From Hortaea werneckii (Eukaryota > Ascomycota > Dothideomycetes > Mycosphaerellales > Teratosphaeriaceae): a stretch of 64,000 nucleotides of DNA. Location: positions 62,001-126,000 of the forward strand of contig JBAOKB010000070.1 of NCBI GenBank assembly GCA_037044905.1. The letters run 5' to 3'. The notes below the pieces were generated by a model, which worked only from the letters and a program-made list of their open reading frames with translations, searched no databases and was not told the origin of the DNA. Shown piece by piece: positions 32,871 to 43,672 of this stretch. Every line of letters begins with the position of its first letter. The first letter of the stretch is position 1. Position numbers and translations under genes: made by a program.

Positions 32871-34448
32871 ATGCCCCGCTTATACCAGCATGCACGGCCA
32901 AATCAGCTCACATAGGACAACACTTGAGCACAACCACGAGGCGTATTCAAGCGCTCCATGTGAGGACGGGTAGGCCGTTTATCAAATCCAAATGCCCGAA
33001 AGCCATGACAAACGGTGTAACTTTAAGGTTGCCGGAGGCCCTCATTGGACAGCAACTCACCGGTCTGATAAGCAAATTCCTACGAGACACCAGCTTGGGT
33101 GAAGCCGCAAAACGTATCCAACGCATTGAGAGCTGAGGCACGGTAGCGCTAGACCTGATCAGGTCGACAACTTCGAGAAATACTTATGATCGCTCGCACT
33201 CGGCTTGCCGTACCCGAACCGCACTAAGGCATTCTACAACACACTGCTGTCACCTCATCCGCACGACGATATCCGGCCTTCGGGTTAGGATTGCGGCACA
33301 ACTATATCGATCCCCGTTGCGGACGACCAGTTGTCTGAACATCGAGTAACCAAGGCATAGAATGCCACCCAATCGGTTCCATTTTTCGACTGTTGCGACA
33401 ATGTAAATGGGCACAGGGTCATGATGCGTAACTTCCAATTCTCCTCAACACGTAAATGCGGTGGCAGCGATTCATCGACATGCGAGATGTGATTGGGCCA
33501 CTTGCATAAGACCTGCCGTGGGGCTCAACTCCTTAGCAATGTACTTTTCAACTCATAGGTATTCTGTCTTTTTAGGGAGGAACCTTGCCGCGGCTAAGAT
33601 GGCTTGACTTATTATCCCACCAAAGAGGAGCTCCAGCGTAACTTGTACGAGCTGACTAACACGAGAGTCCTACAAGAGGCGATGAAGTATCCATCCGGGG
33701 CTAAAAACGGCGAATCCTCGAGATTTTGACATAGTCTACCTATCCCAGACTCGATGAGACTCACATTGTCGCGGGCACGAAAAATGGCAGTTACCGAGCC
33801 CCAGCGTCTACGAGAAAACGGGACGTGGTGTGTTGGTAATCTCCTTGCCACGAGCATCACTCTTGCATCGGTAGCGCACATAAAGAGTGTTAAGCTGGCG
33901 CTCGGCGTTCCACACGTGCGCTCGACCGTATAGATGCACATGACAAAGCGTCGTCAATTTTCCATCGTTATCATCTGGTCCAATTTGTGAGACGTCGCGA
34001 TGAGCTGCAGCGAAAGCTCAATGGAACAACATGACAGCACGAACCGATTGGATTGAAGTATAAGCTCAGGGAACGGCTACCAGCAAAGGCATTGATAGGA
34101 TCAAAAGGTGCAGCCGGGAAGGCCTTGAGAGAACTGATGAAGGAGGCGTATCCAGAATAGCTTCCGAAAGCCTGCGTAACCGTCAAACCTCTGTCGCCAT
34201 CAATCATCTGAATGACGCCCCTGCAAAGTGTTGCATGTTGGTCATTTGTTGCTTTTCTTGTCGAGTGCGCTGCGTCCACAACATAACGTAGGTGGCAATG
34301 GTGTTCTACCAGAGGCACGCTGGCTTCCGCGCTTGTACCACTTCTTGAAGTCGAGATGCAGCGTGCTGAGAGATCATGAGAGCTGGCTAGACTCGCAGAA
34401 CCTCCTCCGACGAGTAATCGCCGGATTCCTGGGAAGATCCACATCCCT
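32871..34448. other. No gene recognised
   Basis: Short unsupported frames on both strands. Confidence 0.4.
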
Positions 34449-34721
34449 CTAAAGATCCGTGACCGGAACAACATCCGACAGTCTATGGATGATCCACTTC
34501 ACCGCGGATGTCACGACTGCTGCACGGTTGTCTTCGAGATCCGGGTCCTTGGTGACCAGCAGCGCGAGCATCGCTAGCAACATCAGGGCTAGTACGATCA
34601 CTCTGATGAGCTGGATCGCTGCAAAGAAGATGGAAATACTTTTGGTAGTTAGCACGGCTGCGACTGGTGACGTGAATTGATCAATGGCCGCATGAATCTT
34701 TTGGCTGTATAGACCGCCCAT
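34449..34721 (-). CDS. Small predicted membrane protein
   Basis: The frame starts at ATG 34721 and gives 90 residues. One long hydrophobic segment (residues about 30-57, with IFFAAIQLI and ALMLLAMLALLV) is preceded by a polar N-terminus and followed by a charged tail, so it could be a single-pass or hairpin membrane protein. No family is recognised. The frame ends without further exons that I can support, but a missing intron near the C-terminus is possible. Confidence 0.4.
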   Translation of the reverse strand: MGGLYSQKIHAAIDQFTSPVAAVLTTKSISIFFAAIQLIRVIVLALMLLAMLALLVTKDPDLEDNRAAVVTSAVKWIIHRLSDVVPVTDL

Positions 34722-35013
34722 GGAGGATCTTTTGCACTTGTCGTATCCTGCACTTACGTGCGGCTCGGGTAGGCAAGCTGGAGTCGAGATATGGGGCTGC
34801 AGGGGGATGTGTATTAAGGACCCCGCAACCGGACAAGCAAAGTGAGGGATTGCCCGAGCTAGTGATTTAAAGCTGCAGCGGCGCGCAGGCTGCGCGCAGG
34901 CTGCCGGCCGTGCCGCTTTGCCTTAGGCATTCTCTTCCCAAAAGGTCTGACTAGGGAGGTAGGTTGATGGCCCCAGCCGACGAACACAAGCTCCACTGTT
35001 TGGTACAATCAAC

Positions 35014-37276
35014 ATGAGTGTATTCAGACCTGACTTACTGATAGCATGGCCGCCTGGCACCTCTTTCGACGATGAGAGCCAGTCAATACGATGGGACGAT
35101 TCGGGTGCCAAAATTATATTGTCATGCGCTCAGTTCCAGCTAGATCAGTATCCTCACCAAATCTTCTGGTCATATACCATTCACGTCATACTCACATGCG
35201 CGAACAGTGATGTCGCAAGAGTCCGTTCAGAGGCTATAGCGACGGCACAGTCGCTCAGTGATCAAAGAGTTCTTCCAACCTTGTGGAATTTCAGTGTCGA
35301 TACAGAAGTTATCTGCGAACAAAGTGCGTTCGCGCGAAGATTACACGCCAATCTCTGGCAGCTACAAGCGTCAGTATATTCACTAAACTGACTGATATGC
35401 GCTCGGCTGACTCTTCTTACGGCACAGCGACTTTCCTATCCAGTCGAACCATTTGCAGGTGGCTTTATCACAAGGACAACAATCGACTCCTGATGAACTG
35501 ACCGCTACACTCGTTTCTTTGGTTCTGAATGGCGCGAAGGTCTTCCTGAGGGACAAGGGTGCTCAATTAAGCTGGGAAGACGACTTAGAGAGACTGAGAC
35601 CCGAAGAGGAACCACGATCAGGGGCAGATCTCGTCACGTCCCTCAGCCGGTATGCTCAAGCTACTGGTAGACGCAGCTGGCAAGCATCTTTCCTCATGGG
35701 TTGTTCCCTCTTGCGTGACAACTATGTTCACAACCGTACCAAGATTGCAAACAAAAGGGCTTGCAAATCTCTTGCTCGATATCTTTTGAGCCTCATAGAC
35801 TCACTTTATGATGCCATCGGCGAGACGGCCTTCAAGGTCGTTCCTGCCATGTCTGGTAAGACTCATACCAGCAAGCTGCATTTGGAAAAGCTAACTTCTC
35901 AGCGAGTTACGTCAATCGCTCACCATTTCGTGATATTGGTCAGTTATCGACTGACAAATGCTTGGCTCAAGGAAGGCGTGTCGCCTCAGAATTACTTGTT
36001 CATCCTGATAAGAGATGGCAAACCATAGATTCTGCATACTCGCTTGATCCTTCCGAGCGCCTCCGACTGGCACACACTACGTAAGCAGAGGACCCGGAAA
36101 CACTTCAGAAAAATTGTTAACCACCGGTAGGACTGATCAAACCCGAGCGTCAATGGGTTTTCGTGCAAAGGTCACTCAAATGCAGGCGCGAGGCAGAAAT
36201 GAATTCACAAATGCAGCATCTCCACTGATTTCACCTCCTCGGGAACTCTCCTTACCAGCGATCTTGCCATACGATTCTCCAATCTTTGTGTGCGTGCAAG
36301 AGGGTGACCTGGGGCATACACGGGAACTCCTCATTAGCGCATCAGCTCACATCAACACGGTCGACCCCTTCGGTCTTCCTTTGCTATATGTAAGTAAGTT
36401 AACCTTTTTCTGGTTAGTAGGCACTGACTTGAGTAGTACGCGTCATACTACTGCTGTCGTGCCCGCGGTTTGATGATTTCTCACGAGATGTACAAGCAAC
36501 TTATCAGCATGGGAGCAGATCCTGAATGGAGGGACGACATCGGGAAGTCAGTCAAGCCTCCTCGCTCTTTTGCCCCTGACTTACATGTTTGCAGTACACC
36601 CAAAGAGACGATGCTCGACTCCGCATTCATGCAATATACAACCGGAAAGGTCGACCAGGCGTATCTTACTACAATCATGGAGTCAGTCGCTCGCATGGAC
36701 GAAAGTCTTTGTCAAAATACCAACGTCTCTTGCTGGTATACGGAGACACGCGGCTTCAGTCCGGTACACCGAGCGCTTCTGGGTCTTGAGAATTCACACG
36801 AGTCACTTCGACCCAGGCTTCTCAGTGCTATCGCTGGATCCCAAATCGATCAAACAGACCACAGAGGCCGCAGCGCCCTGGCGTGGGCTGTCGAATATCG
36901 TTGGATGCACACAGTGCGGATCCTCCTCGATCTCGGCGCGTCTGCCAACTTTGTCAGGAAGTCGGTATGTTGCGATGTCAAAATGCCACTCATGCACTTG
37001 CTGCTTGCGGGTCCAATCAATGATGACGACGATATTCTGAGCCTCGTTGAAGCCTTGATACATGCTGGGGCAGACGTTATGGCCGTCGATAACGAGGGCT
37101 GGACACCGTTGCACATTGCCGCGTCATGGAATATGCTTCACGTTTCAGAGAAGCTGTTAGCTTCAGAAACCCATGACGCGCTCCTCGCAGCCCGTACTCA
37201 TAACGGAGAGACTGCTTATGATCTCGCCTACAATTCAGATTGTAGTAGCGACCTGCTACTGCTACTACAAGGGTAG
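35014..37276 (+). CDS. Ankyrin-repeat protein, six exons
   Basis: Exons: 35014-35369, 35428-35855, 35903-36080, 36131-36389, 36437-36546 and 36595-37276. All five introns (47-58 bases) restore frame, giving 670 residues. Donors are GTCAGT (introns 1 and 5), GTAAGA, GTAAGC and GTAAGT. Branch points such as GCTAAC and CTGAC lie just before the acceptors. Intron 5 (48 bases) keeps frame if retained, so it is the least certain. The N-terminal 400 residues are unrecognised. From about residue 350, ankyrin-like repeats appear (INTVDPFGLPLLYYAS; QTDHRGRSALAWAVEY; AVDNEGWTPLHIAASW; NGETAYDLAY). It is probably a cytosolic interaction protein. No enzymatic domain is visible. Confidence 0.75.
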
Positions 37277-37327
37277 AGAGGGAACAACGGTATCTAGGCG
37301 ATATCTGCTACGGTATATTACTAGTTT

Positions 37328-38096
37328 TTATTTAAGTGCAGTGTTGACAAGTGCTAAAAGAGTAGAAAAGTCGCGCTTGTCGCCAGCATATGTTTCCAAA
37401 TGATTCTTCACTGCTTCTAATGCCTGGTCGGGTATGAATCCATGGCAGCCAAGTTTGATCCCAAGGTCCTTGGGCCCATGAGTCCTATCGCCGTCGAAAA
37501 ATCCGAGATTGCCACGCATCGCAGCAAAGCACACAAAATGAGGCTCGACGTCTTCTCCATCGTCTTCTAGAAGCGGTGTCACCCCCATCTTGCCAATTTC
37601 CAAACACGTAGTCCAGACTTCGGAGTACGCCTCGAGAGCCGCGCTTCGCATTTCGGAAGAAGAGGCTTTTGAAAGGCGTTGTTCCAGCTTGTGGAGTAGA
37701 GAGTCTTCGGCTGTGTAATTGTCACTACATCAGTCTCTCAAATTCAGCGATGTGCCTCAACTTACTGACATGATGCCGGCTGCTGCTGTTGAATACCGCA
37801 TGGAACAATGCATATGGGCCGCAAGCATTTTGTACCTTCTGAGATAGCCACAGTACATCCAGGTCCCGAAGTTCTATCGCATCCGCTGAGCCTTGCAGAG
37901 ATGTTGCTTCTTTTGCTTTCTGCTCCTCGTAATTGCTGGATGTCGGGTAAACCAGTATTAACGCGACGGTTTGGGCAGGCAATGAATCTTCTAAGCTAAA
38001 AACTTCCTCGAAGTGCAGCTTGTCCGACAACCCTAGTTGAATCGCGCCACTTGTGAAAACTTCCGCCGATGATTCCCAAGGTTGAATACTTTTCAT
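37328..38096 (-). CDS. Ubiquitin C-terminal hydrolase (UCH, peptidase C12)
   Basis: Two exons: 38096-37766 and 37710-37328 (intron 55 bases, donor GTAAGT, acceptor CAG), giving 237 residues, the usual UCH length. The first ATG is 38096; upstream GTG codons are ignored. The active site is in SQKVQNACGPYALFHA: oxyanion Gln86 lies six residues before Cys92. His168 (EPHFVCF) and Asp183 (FFDGDR) complete the triad. The segment LILVYPTS before the site also matches the family. It should release ubiquitin from small C-terminal adducts (family role). It is divergent in the crossover loop, and NACGPY replaces the more usual NACGLY or NSCGT. It is intact, and tail-to-tail with the ankyrin gene 51 bases away. 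Confidence 0.9.
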
Positions 38097-39863
38097 CTTC
38101 CTCACTTCCACACCGGCTTGAGTCGTTTATTGTGAAATGCACTGGTTACGGATGACTGGATGTTGAGTGCGGGGTCCTTTGCTTTGCTAGCGCGTCACTG
38201 ATTGTGGGAAACATGCAGCCGTTAGCGTCGTCTCCTACTTGGCTTGCCTGGCGCGTACGCTATCGTCTGCACCTACTCGTAGCCTTGGTCTATCCAAGCA
38301 ATCACATAATCAACCCGCAGCTTAGCTCCTCCCAGGATATGAAGCCTTGCTGAACACATGTAGCGTCCCTAGCCATGTGAAGCTCCACCGGCCACGCGAG
38401 TACTTAGGACCCTTCCCTTCCTCCCTCAACCCTCCCTGCTACACTCCACTTCCTATCTTCCCGGCACCCCCTACCCGCTACTTACCAGCTTCCCCAACCC
38501 GACTGCGATATCCTGCACAATACCCGACACCACGACCACCCTCGCAATGCCTACTATCCTACCCATCCCATGTATCCCGGAGCTCAACGGCGAGTCAGTC
38601 AGCAGGAAGACTGACGGAGGTCATTGGCTGGGCCTTGGCCTATATTGAGAAGAGACCTGGGGAGGAACCGAGGACCCACACGGCGAGGCGCTAGCGAAGG
38701 ACGCAAGCGCTATGGCATGCTGGGTCCGGCTCGATTACTTTTGGGAGGCGAGGGTAGTGGGTGTCACGCCTTCTCCTAGGCCGCGCCACCTCATCGTGGC
38801 GGGATTCAGCCCCGAGAAGATTAGGAGCGCATCAGGTGGTGAGAGGCGTAAGATCGTGCTCATCGCCACGGAGCTCGCTGAGGCTACGGATGAATCAACG
38901 CCTAATCTCTTAGTGTAATTATCGTTCTGCCGTGAGATTAACATATATTATTATGGGTACAGTGGATTAAAAAAAGAATCTTTTATAAGTACTATGTAGT
39001 AAATCTAGTGCTCTTATAGAAGGAAGGCTCATTATATATAGTTTGAGATATTATTGAGAAGCCTATTCGATAGCGTTTTGGGTTCTTTTAGATTGAGGAG
39101 CACATGACTTTGAATTTAGAAGCACATGGCCCTGAATTAAGGTGCACGTGGCCGTAGGTTAAGGAGCATGTGAACCTTATTATAGCAATACATTACTGCA
39201 ACGATAGAATGACGCGGCGCGCCCCGCGTCGTCATATCGAGGTACCATTGTATAAAAATTGCAGCGCCAAGCAAAGTTCGCTGGGCTTGCAAACATTTCT
39301 TGGCGCATTCGCCTTCAGCTAGGGGCTCGACTCTATCATCGGCTTCATGTCTCACTCTCCGATCGAGTTACGGAGCGGGGCACTATTTACCAGTTGTACT
39401 GCCGCCCCCGAGTTGACGCATGTCTGGCATTGATATTGAAAGGAGAGACTTCTCAAGGTATCTGCTGACAAAAGAGTAATGCGCGAAAGAAACTCGACCT
39501 TTTCTTAATAAGAGCCCCTCGCCAATTTCACCTCGGCCTTCGTGTAATCCCACCATAGCAGGGGGTGCAAGCATATGGCTCGCATAAAGATTGCTAGTGA
39601 GCTTGCATCACACCACTGTAAGCGGTGAATTCAATATTCGGCACTTCAGCTTACAGCGATCTGCCATTGTGACCCGCGTTGGCTGGCGGGGACGCTATCA
39701 CCTTCGCTTCGCAACGACAGAAACCTCTGCAACTGTGACTTTGTGACTCAGGACAAAAAGCGTGGTAGGGTCGCTCACGTATAAAGGAGTCTGCTCTTTG
39801 CGTTGGGGACTACTATCTCTGTAACCCATTATTAACTCCATACCATTCCAAGAACCATCCACA
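38097..39863. other. Intergenic, partly AT-rich
   Basis: No gene supported. 38390-38590 is pyrimidine-rich on the plus strand. 38930-39070 is markedly AT-rich and could be a worn repeat. A TATA box for the next gene lies at 39780. Confidence 0.4.
39780..39785 (+). promoter_or_regulatory. TATA box of the zinc-ribbon peptide gene
   Basis: TATAAA lies 84 bases upstream of the ATG at 39864, a plausible spacing for a fungal promoter with a short leader. It is followed by a pyrimidine-containing stretch (GTCTGCTCTTTGCG) and an A-rich, C-rich leader ending in ATCCACAATG, a good start context. Confidence 0.5.
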
Positions 39864-40022
39864 ATGCCTGCCTCAGTCGAAACATGCAAACATTGCAAGA
39901 AGACTGTCTCGTCATCTCAATCAAAGTGTCCCACTTGCGGCGGAAAGCCTTTCATGATCTGTGAACATCAAGACTGCGGTCTGTCTCTTGATAAGGAACC
40001 GCACAAACCGAAAGGGCAGTGA
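39864..40022 (+). CDS. 52-residue zinc-ribbon peptide
   Basis: A short intronless frame from ATG 39864 (context CCACAATGCC) to TGA. It carries three cysteine pairs in 31 residues: C8-x2-C11, C22-x2-C25 (KCPTCGG) and C33-x4-C38 with H35 (ICEHQDCG). The tail is basic (KEPHKPKGQ). The first two pairs look like a double zinc ribbon. A TATA box 84 bases upstream and a good start context support expression. I know no named family for it. It could be a small nucleic-acid- or protein-binding zinc protein. It is too short for most gene finders, so it may be missed in annotations. Confidence 0.55.
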   Translation: MPASVETCKHCKKTVSSSQSKCPTCGGKPFMICEHQDCGLSLDKEPHKPKGQ

Positions 40023-40615
40023 TACTCTTGCGACCGTGCAGATGACTATGTAAGGTCAGGATTGTCTTGGAATTTCGCTATGTACTAACAAAGGGCAGCA
40101 AATCCAGTACCGTTAGGAAATGATATCGGGCGGCAGTTTTGTTCGAGCGATCCACTGTCACTACCATTCTGAGCGATGTATTGAAGGTGTAGCTAAGCTT
40201 CTTGCTGCCAAACCGCTAATGGCACTTCGAAATATTCGGTCATTGCTACTTAAGATCTTGCCACCCTACCCACAACCATGTTCCATGTCTGTGATTTGAT
40301 ATAGGCTCAATCTCAAGCCACTTCGACCCTTTGAAGATAGAGGCGCGGTTTCTGGCCTTTAAGACACCATTGATATTGTGTGTCGATCAAGCGACGTTCG
40401 ATCGAGTCGTGGCAATAATTGTGGGGTAATTAGCAGCGATAAGCTGACGTAAGCCATATCTGTCTGGTGCGTGAGCTTGCTCTTTGCTGCTAATCAGACA
40501 CCCCGCGGGGTTTTGCGGCAAATCACCCCCACACCGCCTTTTTGCTTTCCCCCAGATATTGTTTTCCTGCATCTCGTCCATTGCCCCGTCCGCCCGCCTC
40601 TCTGCAAATTTCGGA
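40023..40615. other. Intergenic, no gene recognised
   Basis: Upstream region of the APH-like kinase gene. The frame of that gene is open back to about 40484, but the first ATG that gives a family-like N-terminus is 40616. Confidence 0.4.
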
Positions 40616-41362
40616 ATGGAAGCAATACAAGAATGGCACACTCCTCATCGCGCATACAGAATTACCCGACACACTTTCACGAAAAGAGAGTTAGCATCAT
40701 CCGAGCTGGAATTGGACATGCAAGGCAGAGAAATACCACTCCCTCCAGATTCTAGCGCACGGTTGGAAAACGAATTCTACACGTTGCAATATCTACGCAA
40801 GAACACAAAAATTCCAGTCCCTATTCCTGTTGAGCTTACCAAAAAAGATGGAATAGTAACACTCACGACATCCTGTGTACAACATGATGCGGTGGCTCTA
40901 TCAGATTATGCGGAGAGAGACCGGGATTTCGTTATCGAAGAAGTCGAAAGAGAATTGACCCTGGAGATAATTCCCGCTTTGCAACGAGAGACATCGAAGC
41001 ACATGGGTGGTCTCAATAAGGATGAACGCCTCTTGGTCCCGCCCCGAGTGACCGACTACTCCGGAAAAGAATGGCCACGTTTTACTTCCGAAGAGCGATG
41101 TTTCGTACTCTGCCATAACGATTTAGGCCAAGCCAACATTTTCATTCATCCCATCACTCACCGAATCCTAGCGATAGTTGACTGGGAGTACGCCGGCTTT
41201 TACCCTCCGCAATTCGAGGCACAACTATGGAGGTTTCATCCTCGCGAGCAGGACTGGAACGCTCACAGACCTGCAGAGCTCTGCTATTTGCTTGAAGAAA
41301 TTTCTCGAGCGAAGGTGGCTTCGTCCTCCAGAGTACCTCTTCAGGTTGATATCAAGACATGA
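40616..41362 (+). CDS. APH-like (aminoglycoside phosphotransferase-fold) kinase
   Basis: Single exon, 248 residues from ATG 40616. It has the start typical of a fungal APH family (IQEW...YRITRHTFTKRE...LDMQGREIPLP). The catalytic loop is HNDLGQANI (H167, D169, N174) and the metal-binding motif is DWEYAG (D189). An ERLENE-type ARLENEFYTLQYL helix lies near residue 50. The fold transfers phosphate from ATP to small molecules. Fungal members have unknown substrates and are unlikely to be drug-resistance enzymes. The protein is slightly short between the N-lobe and the loop, but key residues are intact. A second, distantly related member lies at 50151-51014. Confidence 0.85.
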   Translation: MEAIQEWHTPHRAYRITRHTFTKRELASSELELDMQGREIPLPPDSSARLENEFYTLQYLRKNTKIPVPIPVELTKKDGIVTLTTSCVQHDAVALSDYAERDRDFVIEEVERELTLEIIPALQRETSKHMGGLNKDERLLVPPRVTDYSGKEWPRFTSEERCFVLCHNDLGQANIFIHPITHRILAIVDWEYAGFYPPQFEAQLWRFHPREQDWNAHRPAELCYLLEEISRAKVASSSRVPLQVDIKT

Positions 41363-43522
41363 GGTTTACTGAAAACGGCCCCGAGCTTCAAACAGAATGG
41401 TCGATCGATTGCGAAGGATGAAGCACTTGTATGGGCGGGATTGATCACGTCGAGCCCGATGCCCGCGAAGCAACCGTGGATCACATTAACCGCATGCAAG
41501 GCATTCACAGACAGATCGCAATTGCCTACAAGCGATCCAATCCGTCTACTTGCTCACTTGGTCTACTTCAGCCTTGTGGATCTCTGCGATACGGCAGGCG
41601 TTGGGCACGAGCCTTTGCGACATTGTGATCATCATCTGGAGCGGAACATGCATCCGTAACAGAGAATCACGTTTTGCCTGACTATCTACACATGCTGTAC
41701 CCCATGAAGTCGGTTTGCTTAGATGTGGAAATACATATACATGAGCCGTTTTCCCCCCTTTCCTCATATCAACATTTCTACCGTCAAGGTTCCGTGCTCC
41801 AATCAGCTCGATCGTGATTGCTCATTGGCGGAGCCTGGTCTTTCTGTGTTCGAATTCTTTTGCTTTAAAAAGTAATTATATCCTCCAGATCCCTATCAGC
41901 GACAGGCACAAAGAGCGTCAGTCGCAACTACGTCTCAGAAAGCCCTTTTGCGGGCGTCCACACGCTGGGTCATGGAGTCTAGCAACGGGTCAAGTCCGAG
42001 GAGCCAGGCTGGCCGGTAAGCTGTAACGCAGGACTCGCCACGTCTGTCTATTATCACTGAAACAATTCGCTAGCCAAGTATTGCCCGGAATCAATAACAT
42101 GCTTGCTGGGGACGACTTCGAGACTTTTTTAATTTTTCCGGCTACTGCTTCCACGATGGCGACACGTGTAGAGCCTGCTTTAGTCGACCCTCGCAGCAAT
42201 TCGAACGGTTTAGCCAACCAATCTTCACCAAAGAAAGATTCAGAAGAGCAGAAGTTCGCCAAAGCAGAGAAGGAACGGAACAGCCGCCGCAAGCAGACAT
42301 GCGCCGATCAGGTGCACCAAGACTTAATACAGCACTACATGGGGATTGAAAATGGCCCACAGCTGGCTCCAGGTAACTCTATTCGATCAGGCCTCGCCTG
42401 GATGAAGGAGTTTACATCTAATGCGTCCAATAGTCTTCTCTCCCACTTTCTGCAGGAAGGACCACGGACATCAAGACTGGCGCGTATGTCGCTACGAACG
42501 TCGTTCCACAGCACTGCAGCTCAACTGTAAACAGTATTTGGGACGCTTGCGCCGAGAGCGTGCTAGCGATTACTGGTGAGCCTAATATCTCAGAGCAAAT
42601 TTGATGATGCGAAGCTTCCTCATATGCCGCCGACAAGTGAGGAAGTTGTTAATGGATGCAGGACAACGAATGGATGAGAAGCGATGCCGAGGACAAAGCG
42701 TATCTCTTTACTAAACCATGTGTTAACAAGCACCCGATCATTTCCGTTCTCGACGTAGTCGTCTTACGCGGTTTCCTGATACACTGCCTCTTTTCCCATC
42801 AAACTAGCTTCGATCTATGTCGTGGCATCTTAGATCAGCATAGGTTGATGATCGCCGGGCAATTTCGTCCGTAGGCGTTGAGCGGCGGCTTTCACCAGCA
42901 CTTATTTCTGCTCGTTGCAAAAGAAAGCTATTACGTGAAATGCAAGAACTTTGTGATCCTCGACGGAAGTCAACTGTGCTCTGTCCGTCCAACCGTATAC
43001 GGAGCTCAAACAGTGGCGACGAAAGAACAGACCGGGACGCTTTTCAATGAAGGGGAAGTCATACGGAAAACAGGAGGGACGCCACAATGAACTGCGTCAG
43101 TGAGCGGCTACCTAATTGTTTGTGGACAGTAGACGTTGTTTGAAGTATGAAGGCACATCAACATAAGAGATTCTATAACAAGAAGCAAGGAAGAGGTTGA
43201 GACCACGACAGATCAGATGACGCCTCTACATGGTCCGGATCTATTGGCTTCTATTGATGAAGAGAAGACACTCGTGAGCGCTTGTCGCTGATGAGGATTC
43301 AATGATGGGATGAGATATCGAAGTTTAACAAGTACGTTGACCAAAGAATTCATATAGGAATAACACGGTAGTAGTAGTAGCGGAAGATTGACAAGTGTCA
43401 ATATAGGATTCTCTCCTTGACTTATGCAAATTATTTCATTGTGTAATGGTTATACAGAGGTCTTGAAGGACAAATGCCTTCATAACGGTATTGCATCTAG
43501 ATTTCCAGGTCAGTGTCCAAAC
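41363..43522. other. No gene recognised with confidence
   Basis: The frame at 42099-42530 (first ATG 42099) has a basic helix (KAEKERNSRRKQT) that resembles a bZIP/bHLH basic region, but no leucine heptads follow. I do not call it a gene. The rest has only short frames. Confidence 0.35.
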
Positions 43523-43657
43523 ATGAGCCAGCCTCACCGACTTTGGAGAATCCCAGAGCTACTGACTATTATTCTTGCACAGCTTTCGACGAAAGAACTA
43601 TTTCAAGCTCGAGCAGTAGGTCGAGACTTTCGCGGGAGTGCTTCAGCGCAAGGCTAG
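43523..43657 (+). pseudogene. F-box fragment
   Basis: ATG 43523 opens 44 residues matching the core of a fungal F-box (IPELLTIILAQLSTKELFQARAVGRDFR), followed by a stop. The conserved continuation seen in the intact F-box gene at 46797-47717 is missing. It ends 16 bases from the end of the DPP III gene on the other strand. It is probably a relic of a truncated F-box gene. Confidence 0.6.
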
Positions 43658-43672
43658 ATGGCAAGTTCGTTA

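Noticed and set aside
42099..42530. Possible bZIP-like basic region
   Set aside because: A basic helix is present but no leucine zipper or bHLH follows.
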